A stretch of DNA of 8,322 nucleotides, from the NCBI GenBank assembly GCA_017853915.1, contig JAFMIS010000102.1, positions 1-8,322 on the forward strand, read 5' to 3'. Under the pieces are notes generated by a model. That model ran no database searches. It saw only the letters and a list, made by a program, of their open reading frames with translations, and had not been told where the DNA came from. A program made the translations under genes and the position numbers. This DNA is from a bacterium. GTDB lineage: Bacteria > Bdellovibrionota_C > UBA2361 > OMII01. This document shows, piece by piece, positions 1 through 5,777 of the stretch (position 1 is its first letter; every line of letters starts with the position of its first letter).

Positions 1-36
1 TTGGGCAGTGGGCGCAATCCCGTTCCGGAGGAGTAG
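1..36 (+). CDS. Possible C-terminal end of an upstream gene (partial)
   Basis: Reading from base 1 gives an open frame of eleven codons (L-G-S-G-R-N-P-V-P-E-E) closed by TAG at 34-36. The stop lies 16 bases before the ATG chosen for cpaB, which fits the tight spacing seen throughout this operon. The fragment is far too short to recognise a family. The alternative is that the cpaB frame, which is also open back to the window edge and has a GTG at 8, begins further upstream and this frame is not translated. Confidence 0.3.
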   Translation: MGSGRNPVPEE

Positions 37-52
37 TTACCCAGTAGGCGCT

Positions 53-958
53 ATGTCAGCCAGAGTGATGAGAGCTGGAGCGCGCCGCTACGTGGGTAGC
101 GGCGCGCTCGTGGGTACTATCGTAGTGGCCGTAGGAGTGGGCGCGAGCGCGTTTCTCGCGGGGCGAAAGGTGGGGCCAGAAGTGGATCCATCCCGGTATC
201 GAATGATCGTCCCAGAATACGATGTTGTTGAGGTGCCGGTTCCGGAGCGCGTCGTATCAGCGGGCACCCTCATGCGCGATGTAGGAACTCGTCTTGAGAA
301 GTTTCCGAAGCATCAACTTCCGCGCGGAGTGGTTTTAGATGCCGCTCTGATCCGTGATCGGGCCGCCCTGGTCTCTCTGCCAAGTGGCTTGCCTATCATC
401 GAGGGAAATCTTGGTGGCGCGGAGGAGCTGGGTAATCCGATTATCGGACGGATACCTCCGGGCATGCGGGCTATGACGGTCAAGGTTGACGCCACCAGCG
501 CGGTCGAAGGATGGGCTCGTAGTGGCTCCATCGTCGATGTCCTTCTAGTAGAGAAAACCAAGACCACGGTGGTTGCCGAGCAGGTCAAAGTGATCTCGGC
601 AGAGAGATCGCTATCCCCCGTGGGATCTACGACTCAAGGAGTGCCGAGTACCGTCACGTTGCTTGTCACTCAGGAGCAGTGCTTGGCGATCCACACGGCT
701 GTTCCCCTTGGTAAGATCGCGTTTGCTTTGAGAAGTTTAAAAGATGAGGAGAATTGGCGAGCGACGCGCTTCTCATCTGAAGATTTTAATGGTGCCCACA
801 ACGAGGTGAGGAAATCGAGGATCGGAGGGGTCGTTGAATTTGGAGTGGGCGCTGATCGAAAGCGATATGCGCTTGTTGATGGAGCGTGGATCGTCGCTGA
901 CGCGCTTCCCTCGGGGTTTTTCTTGAATGCGGCGAGCATGGAGAGGGTGGAGCGATGA
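53..958 (+). CDS. cpaB: CpaB/RcpC-like Flp pilus assembly protein
   Basis: Likely inner-membrane-anchored periplasmic component of a Tad pilus, the family that partners the outer-membrane secretin. From the ATG at 53 it is 301 residues. Residues about 16-37 form one hydrophobic membrane segment after a short basic N-terminus. Residues about 65-125 read as a SAF-type domain (from V-P-V-P-E-R through the G-L-P-I-I-E-G stretch). Residues 135-185 carry the RcpC signature: I-P-P-G-M-R-A-M-T-V-K-V-D followed by G-S-I-V-D-V-L-L-V. The last 60 or so residues extend past the conserved part. The start is uncertain: a GGAGGAG at 27-33 is 19 bases from this ATG, further than usual; GTG at 8 (316 residues) and ATG at 68 are in the same frame, and the frame is open to the window edge. 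The end overlaps the cpaF start by four bases (ATGA). Family call is firm, start is not. Confidence 0.85.
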   Translation: MSARVMRAGARRYVGSGALVGTIVVAVGVGASAFLAGRKVGPEVDPSRYRMIVPEYDVVEVPVPERVVSAGTLMRDVGTRLEKFPKHQLPRGVVLDAALIRDRAALVSLPSGLPIIEGNLGGAEELGNPIIGRIPPGMRAMTVKVDATSAVEGWARSGSIVDVLLVEKTKTTVVAEQVKVISAERSLSPVGSTTQGVPSTVTLLVTQEQCLAIHTAVPLGKIAFALRSLKDEENWRATRFSSEDFNGAHNEVRKSRIGGVVEFGVGADRKRYALVDGAWIVADALPSGFFLNAASMERVER

Positions 959-2280
959 TGCATGTCGAGGGGGCAGTCGCGGCTGATGAATCGTTGTCTC
1001 CTCTGCTTTGTCATGTTCTTGAGGACGCCAAAAGAGCCCTGGCTCTGCAAGCATCAAGCGAGGATGGAAGTGAACCGGCGGACCTACCAGGAATTGTAGG
1101 TGAGGTCGCCTCGCGTTTGGGGGTTCGGCTAACGAGCCTGGAGCGAGATGAGATCCTCGCTCAGTTGGAAAACGATAAAAGTATATTTGGCATTCTTCAG
1201 CCGCTCATTGAGGAGCCCCGAGTCTCCGACATCGTTGTCTCAGGGTTCGCCAAGATCTCAGTCCAACAGGGGCGGCGCAGTATTCGCACTCCTCTACGAT
1301 TCGTCGATCAACGTTCCTACGAAGCTTTTGTGGAGCGACTCCTCCATCGGGCTGGCACGACATACTCGACGAAACAACCGATCGCGGATGGTATGATAGG
1401 TTCTTTGGTGCGCATCCACGTAGTCCACAGAGATCTCTGTGATGATGGTCCCTATCTTACCTTGCGAATAAATCGTTTTACCTCGGTAGACACGCGGGAT
1501 GTGGAGCGAGCTGGACTCGCGCCGCCCAGTATCATCGACTACCTGAGGGCAATCGTTGGCATTGGTCGTACCATTTTGATAGTGGGCGAAGTTGGTACAG
1601 GAAAAACAACGCTGGCGCGCGCTTTAGCGGGGACGATACCCACCGACGAGTCCGTGCTTGTCATTGAAGACACGCCAGAGATCCGAATCGACCATCCTCA
1701 TGTGCGCTATATGACCACGCGCGAGGATAATGTTGAGGGAGCTGGGCGGATTTCTCCAGCGCAGTGCATTCGAGCTGGCATGCGTATGGCGATGAATCGG
1801 ATAATTTTCGGTGAAATCCGGGATGCCGAGGCGGCAGAGGCGTTTGTTGATGTATGCGCGTCTGGTCACTCCGGTTTGTCAACGATCCATGGGCGCAGCT
1901 CACACGATGCCATGACGCGTTTGGAGTTGTTTCTCTCGCGAGCACAGAAAAACGCTGATCGTAATCTCCTTGGAGCCCAGGTCGCCACCGCTGTTCAGGT
2001 TATGGTGGTGGTCGATCTGTGCAGGCACACTAAAATTCGAAGGATAGTTGATGTTCGTGAGTTAGGGCCGGTCGCGGATGGCGTGTTGCGGCAGCGCGAG
2101 ATCTTCTCCTATCGCTTCGATCGTGGACACCCCGAGTGGGTTGTCGGTACTCGTGTAAGCGCCTTTCGTGAAAAATTAGAGCAGGCTCCTTACTCGTATC
2201 GACTGCACACGCTTCCGGAACGAATAGAGCTTCCAACAGAGATCTCATATCGAGAGGCGGCTTTACTGATGCAGAGGTAG
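955..2280 (+). CDS. cpaF: CpaF/TadA-type pilus secretion ATPase
   Basis: Cytoplasmic hexameric-type traffic ATPase (VirB11/GspE superfamily) that powers Tad pilus assembly; 441 residues, normal for the family. The N-terminal domain (about 75-175) has the family pattern ending in P-I-A-D-G-M-I-G-S-L-V-R-I. Walker A is G-E-V-G-T-G-K-T-T at 211-219. The Asp box is V-L-V-I-E-D-T-P-E at 234-242, with the acidic pair E238/D239. Walker B is R-I-I-F-G-E-I-R at 282-289, with E287. The His box is G-H-S-G-L-S-T-I-H at 304-312. All catalytic elements therefore appear intact. The His-box loop appears one residue shorter than the common G-H-D-G-S-L-T-T-I-H form. The gene overlaps cpaB by ATGA. ATG at 955 and 958 are adjacent in frame; a GGTGGAG at 946-952 is better spaced for the second. 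tadB follows after four bases. Confidence 0.95.
   Translation: MMHVEGAVAADESLSPLLCHVLEDAKRALALQASSEDGSEPADLPGIVGEVASRLGVRLTSLERDEILAQLENDKSIFGILQPLIEEPRVSDIVVSGFAKISVQQGRRSIRTPLRFVDQRSYEAFVERLLHRAGTTYSTKQPIADGMIGSLVRIHVVHRDLCDDGPYLTLRINRFTSVDTRDVERAGLAPPSIIDYLRAIVGIGRTILIVGEVGTGKTTLARALAGTIPTDESVLVIEDTPEIRIDHPHVRYMTTREDNVEGAGRISPAQCIRAGMRMAMNRIIFGEIRDAEAAEAFVDVCASGHSGLSTIHGRSSHDAMTRLELFLSRAQKNADRNLLGAQVATAVQVMVVVDLCRHTKIRRIVDVRELGPVADGVLRQREIFSYRFDRGHPEWVVGTRVSAFREKLEQAPYSYRLHTLPERIELPTEISYREAALLMQR
1426..1441. repeat. 16-bp perfect palindrome inside cpaF
   Basis: CACAGAGATCTCTGTG is a perfect, loop-free inverted repeat in the coding sequence of cpaF (codons around residues 158-163). Without a loop it cannot fold as a stable RNA hairpin, but it has the shape of a dimeric-protein binding site. 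It may be chance. Confidence 0.4.
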
Positions 2281-2284
2281 GCGA

Positions 2285-3082
2285 GTGAGGGTTCTGATAT
2301 ACGAACATTACAAAGTAGCAGAGCGACTATGTGCCCTGTCGTCGGCATCAGGCGCTCGTTCGCGTGAATCACGTCGCGCTGGGATAGCGGCGCGCGAGGT
2401 GAGTGTGGCCGCGCTGGTACTTAGTGTCTCTGTGGGAGCGGCGCTGGTGGGCTCCGCGGTCATGTGCGCTGGGATTCTTATCTCAATTATTCTGGTGCGC
2501 CTCAGCATGCGACAACGAAGGCGTCGTCGCAGGAGTGAGGCTCTTGAGCGGGACCTGACCGTGCTCCTTACATCGCTGGCTTCATCCGTGCGCGCGGGTA
2601 TCGATCCGATTCGCGCCTTGACTGACGCGAGACACTATTTCACGGCGGGGTCGCCTTGGTTTCATGAGCTTGAGGAGTTTCGAGTCGGGTTGTCTCGCGG
2701 GCTTGATGAGGTTGAGGCCATCGAGCGTCTCTGTTCGAGCGAATGTAATCCAGATGTTCGGCTTCTCAAGAGCTGCCTTGTGTTATCGCGGCGCCACGGT
2801 AGCTCATTAGCTGAGCCTCTTCATCGGATCGCGAAAGTAGTCCGGCAGAGGCAGTCGTTCAGGCGTAAGACCAGAGCAGCCTTGGCTATGCACAGGCTTT
2901 CGGCGTGTGGGATAGGAGTGTGCGCTCTTTTGATTGGTGCCATGCAAGTAGTCATGAATCGCTCGGGACTTGAGGTTGTTTGGCACAACAGAATGGGTCT
3001 CGGCGTTGTCATATCTGGCGCGTTGTGTGTCGTGGCTGGCTTGGTGTGGATGTTTCAAATGGGACGCGAGGAGGTGTTGTGA
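2285..3082 (+). CDS. tadB: TadB-like inner-membrane platform protein
   Basis: Half of the TadB/TadC inner-membrane platform on which the CpaF ATPase acts (T2SSF/GspF fold family). 265 residues from a GTG start supported by AGAGG at 2273-2277, seven bases upstream. Residues about 40-75 are one long or two short membrane segments, followed by a strongly basic stretch R-Q-R-R-R-R-R-R (77-83). The cytoplasmic T2SSF domain spans about 88-200, with the hallmark L-A-S-S-V-R-A-G-I-D-P-I-R-A-L (98-112) and a second half around L-L-K-S-C-L-V-L-S-R-R-H-G-S-S-L (160-175). Two further membrane segments lie near 206-225 and 237-257. It is somewhat shorter than many TadB proteins. Its TGA shares a base with the tadC ATG, which implies translational coupling. 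Confidence 0.9.
   Translation: MRVLIYEHYKVAERLCALSSASGARSRESRRAGIAAREVSVAALVLSVSVGAALVGSAVMCAGILISIILVRLSMRQRRRRRRSEALERDLTVLLTSLASSVRAGIDPIRALTDARHYFTAGSPWFHELEEFRVGLSRGLDEVEAIERLCSSECNPDVRLLKSCLVLSRRHGSSLAEPLHRIAKVVRQRQSFRRKTRAALAMHRLSACGIGVCALLIGAMQVVMNRSGLEVVWHNRMGLGVVISGALCVVAGLVWMFQMGREEVL
3068..3075 (+). promoter_or_regulatory. Shine-Dalgarno site of tadC
   Basis: GAGGAGGT ends six bases before the ATG at 3082. It decides the start of tadC: the same frame is open further upstream (a TTG near 2980), but that extension would lie wholly inside tadB and has no comparable ribosome-binding sequence. The site lies within the last codons of tadB. Confidence 0.8.
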
Positions 3083-3891
3083 TGGCGTTGTGGTCGTGCG
3101 CCGTAGGGTTCATTTTGTTGGGCGTGGCCTTATGTGCCTTCGCTACGAGGCGAAATCAGGCCCGGGAAATGGTGAAGACTCTGCTGTCCGATTACAAGCC
3201 ATCCTCATCGCTAAGCCCCACGACAGTAACAGCACACCGGCTCACCAGGGATCTCTCGCCTCGTGCACGAGCGTGGGTCGTTGGAGCAATGCTCTGTGTG
3301 TGCGCGCGGTTCATGGTACCAGGTGTCTCTCCAGCTCAGGTTGGATTGGCGAGTGTAGTCGGCGCGTTGGTAGGGGAGCTTTACTGGAGTCGCGCTACGA
3401 TTGCGTGTGAGCAGGGCCGCCAAAGGATGATAGAGGTGTATCTGCCGGCAGTCATGGAGCGGGTTGTTATGGGAGTGGGCGCTGGTCTTGACATCGTCCC
3501 GGCTATCGATGAGGCGACCCGCGATAGCGCGGATCCAGTTTCCAAGCTCTTGAGACAGGTGCTTGATCTGGTGAATCAAGGGACGTCAGTTGACTCCGCC
3601 TTAGAGGCAGTTGCTACAGCGGAAAAGTCGATAGGGATTCGACACGCGTTTATTCATCTCGGGTTGGCGCACCGTCAAGGGGGAGAGCTTATTCGTCCAC
3701 TTAAGGAGTTAAGTGATGCCACGCAGGTCGCCTATCAAGAGGGCGTTGAAGAGGCGATAGCAAAGCTCCCAGCGAAAGCCGTCATGCCCCTCGTTCTCAC
3801 ATTTACTGGACTTATCATCTGCTTTCTAACGGTGCCTCTGCTTCAGGTAGGTTCCATAGCGCACAAGGTGGCTCATGTTGCTCGACCGTAG
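3082..3891 (+). CDS. tadC: TadC-like inner-membrane platform protein
   Basis: Second member of the TadB/TadC pair, again T2SSF family, forming the inner-membrane base of the Tad machine. 269 residues from ATG at 3082, where TGATG joins it to tadB. Membrane segments are at about 3-22, 64-80, 84-102 and 232-254. The cytoplasmic domain between 110 and 230 contains L-P-A-V-M-E-R-V-V-M-G-V-G-A-G-L-D-I-V-P-A-I (121-142) and the H-R-Q-G-G-E-L-I-R-P-L (197-207) pattern. The C-terminal K-L-P-A-K-A-V-M-P-L (228-237), followed by a hydrophobic run, resembles the TadC tail, where A-K-x-x-x-K-L-x-x-P-L leads into the last membrane helix. The gene overlaps the next one by 17 bases. The TadC assignment rests on order (after TadB) and this tail. 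Confidence 0.88.
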   Translation: MALWSCAVGFILLGVALCAFATRRNQAREMVKTLLSDYKPSSSLSPTTVTAHRLTRDLSPRARAWVVGAMLCVCARFMVPGVSPAQVGLASVVGALVGELYWSRATIACEQGRQRMIEVYLPAVMERVVMGVGAGLDIVPAIDEATRDSADPVSKLLRQVLDLVNQGTSVDSALEAVATAEKSIGIRHAFIHLGLAHRQGGELIRPLKELSDATQVAYQEGVEEAIAKLPAKAVMPLVLTFTGLIICFLTVPLLQVGSIAHKVAHVARP

Positions 3892-4948
3892 CTCGATATC
3901 GCCGCCACGCGGGCCCACATCGGAGCAGCTCGGCCGGAGATGCTCCGGCACTGCATCGCTTCTCTTTATGCTTGCCGTGTTGCCAGTGCTATTTGTGGCG
4001 CTCTCTCTCGGAGTAGAGGTTATGAATTTTATGGGGCTGCGGGCGCAGTTGCGGCGCGCGGCTGATATGCAGCTCATCGAGGCCCTTCGCCAGAAAAGCC
4101 CTGGTGAGTTGTTGGTATCTCGCTTGACCGATGAGGGGCGTCTCCTTTCTGGTCATCTTGAGGATATATCGGTTCATAGCTCACTGAGTGATAGCACGGG
4201 AGTCGTAGCTCTCGAGGCGCGCTATAAGGCGGCTCTCAGCTCTTTTATAGAGAATTTGTGTGGGCGACCTACAAGGGCAATTCCTCTCAGGGTGGTGTCG
4301 AAGGCGCGCAGGCAGCACGCGGGAACTATGATAGTGGTCGATAGGCGCGTGCTGAGCTTTGAGCCTGAGTGTGGTAACGCGCATCTGCAGGCCCTCGGAC
4401 GATTCACGGATCGTCTGGTGGAGGGATTGGGAGGCTCAGCCGCTGATATCTCTGTTTTTATCACGCCAGGCGATGCAGATTTAGTCGAGCCTGTTTCAGA
4501 GGCTAGGCTCGATGAGGGGCCGCGCTGTCGGCCCGCGAGAGATGGGAGTCTATTTGATGTAGCGGCTATCAAAGGCACGCTTGGTGGAGCTGAGGGACCT
4601 CTAGATATCGGTTATGCGATTCTAGACAACGCGCTTGAAAAAATATTTACCCAGGATTTTGAGTCGCGCCTGATCGTATTTCTGGTGAGCAAAGCCCGCT
4701 ACGAGGCGGGGGATTCCTCTTTTCTCTTCAGCTTGCTTCGAAGCGCGGTTGAGGCCTCGCGGCTACCGATTCACGCTCTCACAATAGTGCTTGATGATTC
4801 ACAAGGCTTCGATAATCGAATCGCCGATCAGGGCTACCTTGGAAGCTCGTTTCGCGAGGTGTCGGTCTCCACTTCTGAGCTTGAGGGGGCGCGCCTCGTC
4901 GCGGCGATATCTCGGGGGATGCGCGACGCGATTGTGGTGGAGGAATAA
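3875..4948 (+). CDS. tadG: TadG-like protein with degenerate VWA domain
   Basis: Likely membrane-anchored minor component of the Tad pilus. 357 residues from ATG 3875; AAGGTGG at 3865-3871 precedes it and the start lies 17 bases inside tadC. Residues 22-70 match the Tad-domain anchor: an arginine-rich start, S-G-T-A-S-L-L-F at 24-31, a hydrophobic helix to about 51, then L-R-A-Q-L-R-R-A-A-D-M-Q-L (55-67), the usual 'L-Q-x-A-A-D-x-A-A-L' region with changes. Residues about 150-350 alternate strands and helices like a von Willebrand factor A domain: strand M-I-V-V-D-R-R-V (152-159), helix, strand D-I-S-V-F-I-T (191-197), strand R-L-I-V-F-L-V-S (265-272). The metal-binding D-x-S-x-S is absent (D-R-R-V-L) and the later acidic position is also changed. 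The anchor is fairly certain; the VWA assignment is from pattern only. Confidence 0.75.
   Translation: MLLDRSSISPPRGPTSEQLGRRCSGTASLLFMLAVLPVLFVALSLGVEVMNFMGLRAQLRRAADMQLIEALRQKSPGELLVSRLTDEGRLLSGHLEDISVHSSLSDSTGVVALEARYKAALSSFIENLCGRPTRAIPLRVVSKARRQHAGTMIVVDRRVLSFEPECGNAHLQALGRFTDRLVEGLGGSAADISVFITPGDADLVEPVSEARLDEGPRCRPARDGSLFDVAAIKGTLGGAEGPLDIGYAILDNALEKIFTQDFESRLIVFLVSKARYEAGDSSFLFSLLRSAVEASRLPIHALTIVLDDSQGFDNRIADQGYLGSSFREVSVSTSELEGARLVAAISRGMRDAIVVEE
4939..4945 (+). promoter_or_regulatory. Shine-Dalgarno site of tadE-like gene
   Basis: GGAGGAA ends four bases before the ATG at 4950 and overlaps the last codons of the tadG-like gene. It fixes the start of the following gene at 4950, even though the same frame is open about 160 bases further upstream inside tadG. 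Confidence 0.75.
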
Positions 4949-4949
4949 G

Positions 4950-5777
4950 ATGAAGCGAGAGATCCGCAGGTCCATCAAGGAAACCTCGCTGGGAGGCGCT
5001 ACGAGGTTGAGACCTTCGGGAAGCCTCTGGCAAGAGGTTTCATCAGATGGATCTCGGTCGCCCGGATGGCGACCGCAGGCAGATCAGAGCGTGGAGCGAC
5101 GCGTAATCGCGCGCATGAGGCGGCGGATGCTGTGGCGCCGACAGTGGCGGAGGCGATTTGATTCGGCGCGCTCTCAGAGTCGTGGATTCGCTGTGCTTGA
5201 ATTGGCGGCGTGGTGCGTTGTGGCGTTGCCAGTAGCGCTTGTGGGAGCCGATGTGCTTGGCATGTCACACGATCGGAATATCACCCAAACAGTGGCGGCC
5301 GAAACGGTTCGAGAGACGGTCGGACACGCGCTCTCGTGGCACTCAGATGGGTATGTGGGGTTATATCAAGTTGATTACAATGCGCTTCAGGCGGCTGTCG
5401 ACAGGATGGCTGAAAGAGCGCTTTCTGAGTTAGACCGCGGCGCCATGTTCTTGGTGAATTCCTCAGTGCTGGCATGTTACTGGGTTGTCTCAGTTGATCC
5501 CGTGTCGGGATTAGCGGAGTCCGATGAGGCCATGGGTTGTGCCGAGAGAGGACCGCGATCTGACGCGCTCTCATTGGTTGATTATCGCAGGGAGATCTCC
5601 GCTGATCGCGTAGGAACCCCAAACCCGGTGAGCCTGGGCGGAGAATATTTCGCGCCAAAGAGCGTTCTTATTGGCGTGAATGTTGGCGGGCACTTTCGAG
5701 GTGTGTCGTCTTTGCTGAGGAGCGATCTGATAAGTACTGGAGTGATTCGTTTGCTGAGGGAGGAGATATCTCTATGA
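4950..5777 (+). CDS. tadE: TadE-like pseudopilin with long basic leader
   Basis: Probable pseudopilin of the Tad pilus. 275 residues from ATG 4950, one base after the tadG stop. Residues 1-78 are polar and very arginine-rich, including R-M-R-R-R-M-L-W-R-R-Q-W-R-R-R (55-69). Then comes R-G-F-A-V-L-E-L (78-85): glycine at -1, phenylalanine at +1 and glutamate at +5, the classic prepilin-peptidase signature. A hydrophobic helix follows to about 104, then a TadE-like segment ending in T-V-A-A-E-T-V-R-E-T-V (114-124). The mature C-terminal part (about 170 residues) would be periplasmic and has only two cysteines, C176 and C197, which could pair. The leader is much longer than in most TadE/TadF proteins. 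TadF is an equally fair name; the peptidase that would cut it is not in the window. Confidence 0.7.
   Translation: MKREIRRSIKETSLGGATRLRPSGSLWQEVSSDGSRSPGWRPQADQSVERRVIARMRRRMLWRRQWRRRFDSARSQSRGFAVLELAAWCVVALPVALVGADVLGMSHDRNITQTVAAETVRETVGHALSWHSDGYVGLYQVDYNALQAAVDRMAERALSELDRGAMFLVNSSVLACYWVVSVDPVSGLAESDEAMGCAERGPRSDALSLVDYRREISADRVGTPNPVSLGGEYFAPKSVLIGVNVGGHFRGVSSLLRSDLISTGVIRLLREEISL
5758..5765 (+). promoter_or_regulatory. Shine-Dalgarno site of the receiver-fusion gene
   Basis: GGGAGGAG ends eight bases before ATG 5774 and lies inside the last codons of the tadE-like gene. It supports the ATGA-overlapping start of the next gene and hence co-translation of the regulator with the pilus genes. 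Confidence 0.7.

Noticed and set aside
670..1050. 126-codon minus-strand open frame spanning the cpaB/cpaF junction
   Set aside because: It is antisense to two well-supported genes and low in recognisable protein features; explained by codon bias.
2980..3081. Upstream extension of tadC to a TTG
   Set aside because: The extension lies within tadB and lacks a ribosome-binding site; GAGGAGGT at 3068-3075 points to ATG 3082.
2970..3410. 146-codon plus-strand open frame across the tadB/tadC junction
   Set aside because: It overlaps both genes out of frame and has a shadow-like composition rich in cysteine, tryptophan and arginine, whereas tadB and tadC show clear T2SSF features.
4791..4949. Upstream extension of the tadE-like gene
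   Set aside because: It lies within the tadG-like gene; GGAGGAA at 4939-4945 supports ATG 4950.
5281..5658. 125-codon minus-strand open frame opposite the tadE-like gene
   Set aside because: Proline/arginine-rich shadow sequence with no motif, opposite a gene with a good ribosome-binding site and a prepilin signature.
5763..5772. GAGATATCTC palindrome overlapping the ribosome-binding site of the receiver-fusion gene
   Set aside because: Only ten bases and loop-free, so it cannot hide the site as a hairpin; this length is expected by chance in a window of this size.
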